From Berberis thunbergii (lineage: Eukaryota > Streptophyta > Magnoliopsida > Ranunculales > Berberidaceae), in the NCBI GenBank assembly GCA_003290165.1, contig QNQO01006258.1, positions 124,001 to 188,000 of the forward strand: a stretch of DNA of 64,000 nt. Direction: 5' to 3'. The notes below the pieces were generated by a model. It was not told the DNA's origin, ran no database searches, and worked only from the letters and a program-made list of their open reading frames with translations. Numbering within the stretch: the first letter of the stretch is position 1; every line of letters starts with the position of its first letter. This document shows, piece by piece, positions 1-9,092 of this stretch. A program made the position numbers and the translations under genes.

Positions 1-590
1 AGATGTAAACCTACTAGCATGGTAGCTCTTTAAGCAACAAAGTGCCTCCAATGAAATGAAGCATTGTTAGCTACCTTAGAGAGAATGTGGATTGGGGATC
101 CCAAACTTAAATGAGTGGAATATAACACTATCTGCAGTCATGTGTTTGACGTGGCAGACAGGAGAGAATCACCTTGAGTGAGCTGGGTGGGGGCTAATCT
201 GATCAATAAGCAATGTTTTTGGACCATGAGCATCCTTAACATCAGTTCTTGTGCTTAGAAATGCATTCTGAAGAGTAGGGATATTGCCAAGCAACACAAA
301 AAGTGGTTGGTGGGTGAAATTAAATGTATTCAAAAAGTGGCAGCATCTATCGTTTATTTAATTTTTAACATAACAAGATGTATTACAAAAAAAAAAAAAA
401 AAAAAAAACAAATGTATTCATTTTTTTCCATATGGATTTGATGGGACTATCATACTGAGACATGAATGAACTTGATAGCTCCAAGGGGAGTATTTGGTTC
501 CCACTTACAAGCATACATAAATGCAGGGTTCAAAACATAGACTAAAACTTAAGAGGTTGAATCTCAAAATTGCAAAGTAAAAGTATACAC
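1..590. other. Intergenic, no gene seen
   Basis: AT-rich sequence with many stops in all frames and no recognisable protein or RNA gene. It contains an A-run of about 22 bases near 387-408. It could be edge sequence of an older repeat, but no terminal structure is visible. Confidence 0.5.
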
Positions 591-609
591 GTTGCAACAA
601 TTTTTTTTG

Positions 610-738
610 TTGTCTGTTGATCCCGGCCTGTCCAAATCCCATTTGGAATTGGACAAGGTTAGGATGAGGTCTATTCCATCTCGATTCCAAACGGGATGGG
701 ATAGGGATGAGGTTCATCCCGTCCTGTGTCCATCCTTA
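610..738. mobile_element. Degenerate end of a hAT-like element
   Basis: This stretch alternates GGGATGGGATAGGGATG and CATCCCGTCCTG words like the right end of the better-preserved elements at 1039-1832 and 6084-6950. It finishes with TGTCCATCCTTA, close to their terminal TGCCCACCCCTA. No left terminus or target-site duplication is found, so it is called a remnant only. Chance similarity of a low-complexity G/A/T-rich stretch is the alternative. Confidence 0.3.
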
Positions 739-1038
739 AGCACTATTAATAATAATATCGATTTAAGAAATTAAAAATAATTTATGAATATGAGAAAGTT
801 ACGTAGGCATACAAAATTTTAATTGAAAGTACAAAGCTAGATTACATATTTGTAAACTAAAGATCCATCTAGAACCTGATAAGAAATTTACACTATCATG
901 CTAAAAAAAATTTCATAAAAAAAAAATACACCAAGATGTAACACAAAATTCACTTAGAACTCCCTAAAAGCTTCATCTCCAAACAAAATTTCTCCCAAAA
1001 ACACAAATTGTGTAAAAGGAAGTAATCCCTATTCTAAC

Positions 1039-1832
1039 TAGGGGTGGGCATCTCATCCCGCGATCCCGTTCCCGTCCCGCTTTTTCAGGTCTTAATGGGA
1101 TTGAATAATTTCATTCCGATCTCGTCCCGTCCTGATCTAGAATGGGATGGGATGAAGATTTTCAATCCCGCCAATCCCGTCTCGAGCTAATATTTATTAT
1201 TAATATTTTATTTATTTATTTATTTTAAAATTACAATATTAGTGTAATTGAAGAAAAATGAATTTAGTTGAAATCAGTGTAATTGATATTAGTTTATATC
1301 TGCAACTACTTTGTTTTGGTTTATTTCTAGAATTCTAAATTAATTATTTAATTGCAAACTCTTTAAAACTCAAAATGGGATTGTTAACTACATTGGAGAG
1401 TTTTATTTCTTGTCAAGACAATGAATTTAATGACTTTTTTTTAAAAGCAATAATGAAACATTCTTCTTAGCACCCCAAATTTACTCATCCTTGTGTTCAC
1501 TATTCGAAATAGTACAGCAGGTCCACCATTGCCATTATACTGTCCACCTCTTAGTCATTCAAAACTTTGCAGAAATCTTAATTACAGGGTGAATTTCAGT
1601 TATCATTTATAGTAGTTTATTATGATGTTGCATACTCAATCTAAAGCTATCATTTATGTGTAGTTCTACGAATTAATTTTGTCTCTTTTCAATTAAGCAA
1701 ATTGGGTCTTGGGTAAGCAGTAATTTGTTGAAAAATGATGACACGATGATCTCATCCCGTCCCGAACCCGTATGAATGGGATGGGATAGGGATGGGTCTA
1801 TCTCGTCCCATCCTGTCCCGTGCCTACCCCTA
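1039..1832. mobile_element. Non-autonomous hAT element, family A copy 1
   Basis: The left terminus TAGGGGTGGGCA (1039-1050) is matched by its inverted copy TGCCTACCCCTA (1821-1832). A perfect 8-bp duplication ATTCTAAC flanks both sides (1031-1038 and 1833-1840). An 8-bp duplication with TAGGG-type ends is the signature of the hAT superfamily. The subterminal parts are built of alternating CATCCCG and CGGGATG words, which give clustered subterminal repeats in both orientations. The interior is AT-rich without a coding frame, so the element would depend on a transposase supplied elsewhere. Copy 2 at 6084-6950 has nearly the same interior. Confidence 0.93.
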
Positions 1833-2219
1833 ATTCTAACCATTGCTCTCCTTTAAAAAAAAGCCACAAGAATCATAAAGCAAAAAATTACATTGAGAAT
1901 AAAATCATGGAAAAATCTTCCCAAATCACATAATATCGCTGCTTAAGTATTGGCATGTGGAAATTTTCTTTCCACTCATATTTCTTTATGCATCTTCGTG
2001 GTTAGGGATGGCAATGGGAAGATTTTTCATGGATATCCACTCAGCCCCGGACCGTTTGTGGCGGATTGGATTTACCTTAATGGGTTTTGAGGTAGTTTTG
2101 AGAATCAAAATTGGACTTGTTACTCTTTCGTGGTGGATATGAATTTTGGCCGTATGCACTTCAAATATCTGTATATACCTATATTTTATTACTAAAATGC
2201 CCTTATTAAAAAAAACCTA

Positions 2220-2790
2220 AACCTAATTCTCATTTCTCCATCCAGGCCTCTTATCTTTCTCTTCCACTTCCAGCTAAGAAGAGAACCCAAAACTCTCTTC
2301 CTCCTCCTTTCTCCTCAATCAACAAAAATTTCAACACTCCAACACTTTTTGCTGCTTGCAAGCCAAGAAAAGGGTTTGTGCATCCAAACCTCTCATCGTC
2401 TTCAACTCTCCCCATAAACCGAACCAAAATTGCCTCCATTGCGTCTTTCGATTTCAATCTTGAATACCAACAATTCCCCAAAAGTTTAAGTATCCTCCGT
2501 CAAAGACAAGAACAAAAATCTGGATTTGGATCTGGAGGTAGTAAAACACATAACACTCGACTAAACTCTGAAGAAGAAGAAGAACAGGATGATGATGGGG
2601 GTCCTTTGTGGGGTTTGCGAGAGCACCGTTGAGGATCCAACAGATCATATTGTCTTATGTAATGGTTCTGATATTATGGTCCATGCCACTTGCTATGGAG
2701 ATCCCCTAAACCTAAATTTGATTCTCTCTTCTTTTTCTCTACTTGATTCTCTTTTGAGCAGAGCAAAAAAATAGGAAGATCAAACTCTGA
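2220..2790 (+). pseudogene. Captured PHD-finger gene 5' fragment
   Basis: The frame at 2589-2774 contains LCGVCESTVEDP, then IVLCNGSDIMVHATCYGDPL. This reads like the first half of a JADE/BRPF-type PHD finger (plant relatives of the At3g14740 type). Such domains normally bind histone tails through a Cys4-His-Cys3 zinc cage in nuclear proteins. The usual CDGCD motif reads CNGSD here, so one zinc ligand is lost. The segment upstream (2378-2590) encodes an acidic, serine-rich leader in another frame, which implies a one-base frameshift near 2590. After GDPL the sequence looks like unspliced intron ending in a TTTTGAGCAG acceptor near 2761. The second half of the domain is missing, so the piece cannot make a working reader. 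It lies wholly inside the hAT at 2003-4825. Confidence 0.65.
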
Positions 2791-2820
2791 TTCTCCAAGA
2801 AGGCTCCAACCCTGATCTTA

Positions 2821-3161
2821 TGTGAGGAACCCAGCTCCAGTAGGTCACCATGTTAGTAACAAGTCCTATTTTAGTAAGAAGTCATGTTTAGGTAAGTCAG
2901 TAGGTGAGAGTCCTAATTTAGTTGAACTAGGTAAGTCAGTAGGTGAGTCGTAATTTAGTTGAACTTCGATATTAAGATGAGTCTGGTTAGGAATCTAGAA
3001 CGTAGAATTCTCTATAAAGTCTATCAATTGTAATCAGAAGTTTCATCAATCAAATAACTTTTCTAAACCTTGGTGGCTGATCTCCAATCAAAAGATCAAT
3101 AGGTGGTTCGATCTCCAATCAAAAGATCGATTATATTAGCTTCCGGTATCGGATCCTATCA
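2821..3161 (+). repeat. 5' LTR of the gag-only element
   Basis: This 341-bp LTR starts TGTGAGGAACCC and ends CCTATCA. It contains internal short duplications (AGGTAAGTCAGTAGGTGAG and GATCTCCAATCAAAAGATC, each twice) and a TATAAAG box at 3013-3019 that probably drives element transcription. The base at position 4 differs from the 3' copy (TGTG against TGTT). Confidence 0.95.
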
Positions 3162-3163
3162 TC

Positions 3164-3175
3164 TGGTATCAGAGC
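3164..3175 (+). promoter_or_regulatory. Primer-binding site, initiator tRNA-Met type
   Basis: TGGTATCAGAGC lies two bases after the 5' LTR. It is complementary to the 3' end of plant initiator tRNA-Met, the usual reverse-transcription primer for many plant LTR elements. Its position fixes plus-strand orientation. Confidence 0.9.
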
Positions 3176-3239
3176 ATCGATTCTGCCCTACCCATCCCTT
3201 CAAAAAAAAAAAAAATTTCCTTCCACCCAAACCTACACC

Positions 3240-4175
3240 ATGACTGTCAAAGAACTTGAAGAACAGGTTGCTGCCATTAACGCCCAATTGGGAGCAATGA
3301 CTTCACATATCCACACCCTCCTCCAAGATCGCCAAACTCAATCACAAACCACTGCCCAGATATTGCAAACTCTTCAATCTCTTCAATCCGCTGGGTCCTC
3401 ACAATCAGAACCTACTCACCACCACAATCCGCTAGGCGGCAATTTACAAGGTCGACCCCTTCGCATTGACTTCCCTCGATTTGATGGCGGTGATCCCGAA
3501 GGTTGGCTTTTTCAAGCAAAACAATTTTTTGAGCTTAACCAGGTTGCGATCAATCAGAAAGTCACCTTGGCTGCGATCCACTTGAAAGGCGATGCCATCG
3601 CTTGGTACCGCTGGATCAGACAATCCATCGGCGATCTTTCTTGGGAACAATTCTCCAAGGCCATCTGTTCCAGATTTGGTTCCCGCAAACACATTGATCC
3701 ATGCAGCTCTCTTTCGAAATTAACTCAAACTGGGACGGTTCGTGAGTTTATTACGGCCTTTGAGAATCTCATCAACTTGGTTCCTGGATTGCTCGAACCT
3801 CATCAAGTCAGTATGTTCCTTTCAGGTTTACGTGCCGATATTCAGTCGGGTGTGCGCTTGCTTAAACCTGCGAGCTTGACCCAAGCTTTTGATTTAGCGT
3901 TATGCCAAGAGGACGCTATCATTGCGACTACGGCTTATTCCTCTATTCCGCCTAATTTTAAGACTCCTGCCCCAACTCCCACCTTGCCTTCTGGCATGAA
4001 GCGACTAACTTGGGCCGAGCAAAAAGAACGTCGCGAGAAAGGCTTATGTTTCAACTGCGACGAAACCTTTAAACCAGGACATCACTGTCAGAAACCGCAA
4101 TTACTTTTCCTGGACGTCGCCCTGGACGAAGATTCTCCAAAAGACAACGTCGTTATTTTGGATGAGTTTGGTTAG
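3240..4175 (+). CDS. Ty3/gypsy Gag polyprotein, intact frame
   Basis: This 311-residue frame runs from ATG to stop without interruption. Residues about 1-60 predict a short coiled coil with Q-rich sequence. Residues about 75-235 hold the capsid-like retrotransposon gag domain, with landmarks IDFPRFDGGDPEGWLFQA, FFELNQV, LKGDAIAWYRW, WEQFSKAICSRFG and VREFITAFENL. A zinc knuckle follows near residues 272-285 (CFNCDETFKPGHHC). The protein should bind element RNA and form virus-like particles in the cytoplasm. In autonomous relatives protease and RT follow directly. Here the frame stops about 60 bp before the 3' LTR, and I see no pol remnant. The start at 3240 is the first ATG after the primer-binding site. 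Confidence 0.93.
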   Translation: MTVKELEEQVAAINAQLGAMTSHIHTLLQDRQTQSQTTAQILQTLQSLQSAGSSQSEPTHHHNPLGGNLQGRPLRIDFPRFDGGDPEGWLFQAKQFFELNQVAINQKVTLAAIHLKGDAIAWYRWIRQSIGDLSWEQFSKAICSRFGSRKHIDPCSSLSKLTQTGTVREFITAFENLINLVPGLLEPHQVSMFLSGLRADIQSGVRLLKPASLTQAFDLALCQEDAIIATTAYSSIPPNFKTPAPTPTLPSGMKRLTWAEQKERREKGLCFNCDETFKPGHHCQKPQLLFLDVALDEDSPKDNVVILDEFG

Positions 4176-4236
4176 GAAACTAGGTCGTTACTAGTTTTCA
4201 GTCTTGAGGACAAGCCGTGTTTCAAGGGGTCCGAGA

Positions 4237-4577
4237 TGTTAGGAACCCAGCTCCAGTAGGTCACCATGTTAGTAACAAGTCCTATTTTAGTAAGAAGTCA
4301 TGTTTAGGTAAGTCAGTAGGTGAGAGTCCTAATTTAGTTGAACTAGGTAAGTCAGTAGGTGAGTCCTAATTTAGTTGAACTTCGATATTAAGATGGGTCT
4401 GGTTAGGAATCTAGAACGTAGAATTCTCTATAAAGTCTATCAATTGTAATCAGAAGTTTCATCAATCAAATAATTTTTCTAAACCTTGGTGGCTGATCTC
4501 CAATCAAAAGATCAATAGGTGGTTCGATCTCCAATCAAAAGATCGATTATATTAGCTTCCGGTATCGGATCCTATCA
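4237..4577 (+). repeat. 3' LTR of the gag-only element
   Basis: This is the second 341-bp copy, from TGTTAGGAACCC to CCTATCA, followed by the TCTTA target duplication at 4578-4582. It differs from the 5' LTR at about four positions. A purine-rich GGGGTCCGAGA lies just before it. Confidence 0.95.
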
Positions 4578-5129
4578 TCTTACCAAATAGATGAATGTGA
4601 ATTGAAGAAGTGTGAGAACGACTAGATCGGATAAGAAGTTTTGTTGATTTTTTTAGTGAGAGCAGGGATGATGAAGAAAAAAAAAACGGCTAACATGGCG
4701 TGGCGGATATCCGCCAATTCCTGTGCGGGGGAGGATTTTTAAGAAAATACGATAAATGAATATTCGAGCCGAATTCAGAGATCCGCCATTCTTGATCGGC
4801 GGGGATGGATTTGTGGGCATCCCTATTTGTGGTTGCAAATAAAATAAACCTCGTTCAGAACTTCTAACTTAAGAAGTTAAAATAAACAAAAGCCCTCTTA
4901 TTTTAGAGATTAATCATGGGCATAGAAGTATTAGATGAGTAAGAAAACTGTGACAATTGTCGTGATGCGGGAATCTTTGTGTTTCAATTTGATCGGTGGA
5001 TTAAAGTGGTGGTTAAGAGAGTTTGAAGTGGTTGAGCCAATATTGCAGGGAAATCAATTTCAAATAGAAAGTGGAGCGACTATGGGAAGTATGTTTGATG
5101 GCAAATATTGGATATTGGGTTTTATGAAA

Positions 5130-5293
5130 GAGTCCTTCTAGCCATCTAGGAAATGGGCGAGGGGGTGGCTATTACCACTCATACCCCTCGAGATTCGCGA
5201 GGTTGTGCATCTCAAGGGCACAGGAACGTATCTCGAGGGGGATGAGTGATCACACTCACCCCCTCACCCATTTCCTCGCCATTTAGAATTTCC
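5130..5293. mobile_element. Small Mutator-like foldback MITE
   Basis: An imperfect palindrome of about 164 bp has arms containing GGAAATGGGCGAGGGGGTG and CACCCCCTCACCCATTTCC, joined through CCTCGAGA/TCTCGAG words. It is flanked by the 9-bp direct repeat TTTATGAAA (5121-5129 and 5294-5302). A 9-bp duplication with long terminal inverted repeats is typical of Mutator-like elements. The right end ATTTAGAATTTC resembles the end of the palindrome at 52755-52958, so the two may belong to one family. Confidence 0.75.
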
Positions 5294-5302
5294 TTTATGA
5301 AA

Positions 5303-5706
5303 ATATTTATCGATTTCAACTTGTTAGATGTGTTTCTCAAATTGGCCAGGTTTTAAGGTTAAAATTATGAAATTAGTACATGAAAATTACTCATTAAATT
5401 TGGCAATCGCAACATTCGCATGCAACTATGCTGTTTTCAAAATCTGTACACACCATTTTCGAATTTTCTTTAAACTGCACCATAAATTTGAGTTTTTGCA
5501 ACATTTCTCGCTCTGAATGTAATATAACTTGCAAAGTAGAAATAGGCTCAAAATGACTTGCAAAATTGACTAACTTATATAAATTTAAGGGCATAATTAT
5601 TAATATTTTTTGCATATCAGTGAATGCAATATACCCTAGTTCTAAGTTATGAATATTTATAGTTTTTAGTTTTGATAATGAATATATTTAATATTTGCTA
5701 TTTTAG
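5303..5706. other. AT-rich stretch upstream of the hAT transposase exon
   Basis: No protein or RNA gene is recognised. It ends in TTTGCTATTTTAG, a good splice acceptor, directly before hAT-like coding sequence. It is therefore most likely an intron of the decayed transposase gene. Confidence 0.45.
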
Positions 5707-7660
5707 GTTGTCACGGAAATGTAATGCATCCAATTATAAGGCGGCGGGGAGGGAGTTGATGAAAGATTACCCAATCTTTTGGACTAATCTTAATTGTGAA
5801 CATGTAAGAAAGCTTCCTTGGGTTAGTAGAATGGTGAAAGACGCAAAGGCACTAACTATTTTCAGCTACAGCCACACACATGTATTGCATTTGATAAAAA
5901 AAAATGCATCCAAGGAAGGGCTTTTGTGAGCCGGTGGTGACAAAAGGTTTACTGCAAGCCAACTCTTAATGAAAACTATAGAAGATCAAAAGCCAGGGTT
6001 GAGAGTGTCAATAAAAGCTAATGGAATAATAACAAATGGGCTTCTAATAAGGGAGGAAAGACGAATGCAAGGATCATTAAAATTAGGGGTGGGCATCCCA
6101 TCCCGCGATCCCGTTTTCGTTATGATTTTTTCGAGTCTTAATTGGATTGAATAATTTCATCCCGATCCCGTCCCGATCTAGAATGGGATGGGATGGGATG
6201 GGATGAAAATTTTCAAACCCGCCAATCTCGTCCCGTCCCGAGCTAATTTTTTAATATTTATTATTAATATTTATTATTTATTTATTTATTTTATGATTGC
6301 AATATTAGTGTAATTGAAGAAAAATGAATTTGGTTGAAATCAGTGTAATTGATATTAGTCTATATCTGCAACTACTTGATATTGGTTTATTTCTATAATT
6401 CTAAATGAATTATTTAATTGCAAACTCTTTAAAACTCAAAATGGGATTGCTAACTACATTGGAGAGTTTTATTTCGTGTCTAGACAATGAATTTAATGAC
6501 TTTTTTTTAAAAGCAATAATGAAACATTCTTCTTAGCACCCCAAATTTACTCATCCTTTTGTTCACTATTCGAAATAGTACAGCAGGTCCACCATTGCCA
6601 TTATACTGTCCACCTCTTAGTCATTCAAAACTCAGCAGAAATATTAATTACAAGGTGAATTTCAGCTATCATTTATGGTAGTTTATTATGATGTTGCATA
6701 CTCAATCTAAGGCTATCATTTATGTGTAGTTCTACGAATTGCCTTTGCTTATTTTCAATTAAGCAAATTGGGTCTTGGGTAAGCAGTAATTTGTCAAAAA
6801 ATGAGAGCACGTTGATCCAGTCCCGAACCCGTTTGGGATAGGACGAGTCGGGATGAGGTTTTTTCCATCATGTCTGGTCCCGATCCCGTATGAATCGGAT
6901 GGGATAGGGATGGGTCTATCTCGTCCCATCCCATCCCGTGCCCACCCCTAATTAAAACCAAGGTTTTGGAACGAGCTCAACTTTGCATTGAGGGTAAAAG
7001 TTTAAGATTTTTTTATTATAAATTTTTTTTTTTTGGAATTTAGGAATTTTTTTGTTTTTTGTTTCTTTAATTAATGTTTCGTTACTTTTATTATTGAAGG
7101 ATCTAGGCCCCTTGGTTGATGTTATTAGATTGGTTGACGAAGAGGAGAAGTCATGTATGGTTTATATATATGCTGCAATGAAAATTGTAAAGATGACATC
7201 AAGGTAAAATTAGGGCCAAATGAGAAGGATAAAATTGAGGTGGTACATGGGCTGATTATTGTAGGATGGAATGACCTATTATTTCATCCATTGCATGTCG
7301 CAGGTACTATCTGAATCCCGTCATTTACTTTGCTAATCCGGATAGTCCAAGTCAAGTTGAAGTTTTTTCTCATATTAAGAAAGGATTGGATAAAGTCATT
7401 AATGTATCGGTAAGGGATATAATTGTGAAGGACAAGACTATTGAGGAACTTTTAATTTATAGATTAAGTAGATGATCATTTGAGCATGATGTGGCTATTA
7501 GGCACAAGAATACAATAGAACCAGGTAATGGTATTTTCCTTATTGGTAACTTGTAGTATTTAGTGCACCAAATCTTTCAATTTTTGTCAAGAGGGTACTT
7601 GACCTTACATGTGTCGCATCTCCATGTGAGTGGAATTGTCGTGCATTCAACAATGTAAGC
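5707..7660 (+). pseudogene. Decayed hAT transposase gene, main part
   Basis: The exon after 5706 encodes ASNYKAAGRELM, then PIFWTNLNCEHVRKLPWV. These match the DUF659-type catalytic core of plant hAT transposases; the usual TDNASN motif is broken. After the MITE at 6084-6950 the frame resumes near 7100 with PLVDVIRLVDEEEK and MVYIYAAM. Near 7280-7440 follow the LHVAGYYLNP-like segment and the KTIEEL region. Near 7570-7655 lies the C-terminal dimerisation start (LDLTCVASPCEWNC). A GT splice donor follows at about 7657. Stops and frameshifts occur throughout. The last exon lies beyond the viral insert at 15186-15375. The enzyme would have been a nuclear cut-and-paste transposase; it is certainly dead here. 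Confidence 0.8.
6084..6950. mobile_element. Non-autonomous hAT element, family A copy 2
   Basis: The ends TAGGGGTGGGCA (6084-6095) and TGCCCACCCCTA (6939-6950) are flanked by ATTAAAAT (6076-6083) and ATTAAAAC (6951-6958), 7/8 identical. The interior closely follows copy 1, including the stretch around AATGAATTTGGTTGAAATC, but is 73 bp longer, mainly from an extra subterminal block of CCCGAACCCG/CGGGATGAGG words near 6820-6890. It lies inside the decayed hAT transposase gene and has no coding capacity. Confidence 0.93.
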
Positions 7661-7697
7661 CAAATTTATATTTTAAAAAATTAAATTAAAAAAAAAT

Positions 7698-8810
7698 TCA
7701 TTGAGTTAATGTCTCAAAGAGTTGAGCTCTTGTGGGTTTCCCTTGAAGCTGTTTCCTGATATGTTGACGAAGAAGCTTAGCATCAGAAAGGGGTTCAATT
7801 GGATTCACCTGAGGAGCAGGGGAATGTTCTTTTCCTGAGAAGAAGCGGAAAACTCCTTTTGTAATTCTGGAGTGGTCAAACTGTGCCCACAATTTGACTT
7901 TAAAACGGCGGCAGAACCACATGGGAACATTCTTGGATTGATAAGGTTTGCACAATGCTGAGCAGGTATAATCCCAGCATAGAATCCAGGACAACCCAAA
8001 TCTGATAAAGAAACAAAGTGACAAAACCTGTTATGTAACAGGAATTGGAGGTTGGTACTTTTCTTGGAAAATCTTTCGTCTTTCTTGAACAGCAGGAGGA
8101 AGGATGTCTTGAATCGGACCAAAATGGCCTCACCAGATGTGTTGGAACATAAGAGGAACATACTTTTGTTTGAACTTCTAGCAGAATAAAAAGAACCATG
8201 AATGGCCACAATTCTGCGATTGTATGTAAAAGGCTCTTGAAGAAGCGAGCTTATAGTCAAGATAATTGTAAGTCTGAGGAACATAGTTTACCAAGATCTT
8301 CTTTTGGTAATGAGGGAGCTGATGCCAATCAGCTTCTGAGAGAACTTTGAGGATCTGACACTTGGAATGTGTGATCCTTTCTTGGTTGTCTTTATCATGA
8401 TGATGAGTGATGATCACAGAATCAGAATCTACAAGAATGAACTCATAGAACTCCTGTGATTTTGTACTGTCTGCCTTTTCAAACTGTTGTTGTTGAGGAA
8501 ACAAATTCTTGTCGATGAGCTGGGGCTCTTTGACTAAAACATACATGGAGGGCATGATCATAGTGAGATAATCAAGGCATGCTTTAGGAATGTATGGATT
8601 TGGTGCCGAAGTTTGCGGCTTTGTAAAACTGGTCATGTTAGAACCAGTTGCTTCTTTTTGGTTCAACGGAGTGAACTTTTGTGAAAGAGAAAGAGTATAA
8701 GAAAGAGGGGCTTGATGCTTTGAGGTAGAAGGCGCCATAGCATATTGGGACTTTGATTTGGGTTTTGAAAAAGGAGGACGGCGAGAGGAAGATGAGTTAG
8801 AAGAACTCAT
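7698..8810 (-). pseudogene. Pararetrovirus ORF2-like region, broken
   Basis: Read leftward from an ATG at 8810, a frame of about 210 residues begins with a Ser/Arg-rich leader (MSSSNSSSSRRPPF) and ends at 8178. Two further frames (down to 7805 and 7698) continue the product after frameshifts. No enzymatic domain is recognised. Its place, directly downstream of the RNase H region and separated by a short gap, is that of the ORF2 of unknown function in florendovirus-type genomes. I assign it by position, not by sequence similarity I could verify. Confidence 0.55.
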
Positions 8811-9092
8811 CTTTGCAGGAACTCTCTGGTTAGAAAATCTACAAGAGAATTGTCAGCTTCCTTTTATAAACTTAATTTCAAAATCAAAGGTTGAAAGAAG
8901 ACCTTGCCACCTAGCAAAAATCTGTTTGGAAACGAGATTTAAAACATCTTTGGTTAAAATCTCTTTGGCAGATTGACAATCAACTTGTAATAAAAACTTT
9001 TGGTTAATTTAATCATCTTGAAATTTCATAATGCACAAGAATATTGATAAAACCTCTTTTTTCACTGTGGAGTAATTGAATTGGACAGAGTT

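Larger units (their letters stand above)
2821..4577 (+). mobile_element. Gag-only LTR retrotransposon (TR-GAG type)
   Basis: Two 341-bp direct repeats (2821-3161 and 4237-4577) begin with TG and end with CA. A perfect 5-bp duplication TCTTA flanks the whole (2816-2820 and 4578-4582). I count four differences between the LTRs (about 98.8% identity), so the insertion is young compared with its surroundings. Between the LTRs are a tRNA-Met-type primer-binding site, one intact gag frame, and a short tail ending in CAAGGGGTCCGAGA as polypurine tract. Protease, RT, RNase H and integrase are all absent. The element would need pol from an autonomous Ty3/gypsy relative. Confidence 0.95.
2003..4825. 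mobile_element. hAT element carrying a host gene fragment and a nested LTR element
   Basis: The left end TAGGGATGGCAA (2003) and the inverted right end around TGGGCATCCCTA (to 4825) are flanked by TTCGTGGT (1995-2002) and TTTGTGGT (4826-4833), a 7/8 target duplication fitting hAT. Both subterminal parts contain ATCCGCC/GGCGGAT words (2061 and 4712-4800). Without the LTR element and its duplication at 2821-4582, about 1.06 kb of original element remains. More than half of that resembles a PHD-finger gene 5' end. No transposase frame is present, so this is a gene-capturing, non-autonomous hAT. The order is clear: the hAT acquired the gene fragment, then the LTR element inserted inside it. Confidence 0.8.
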
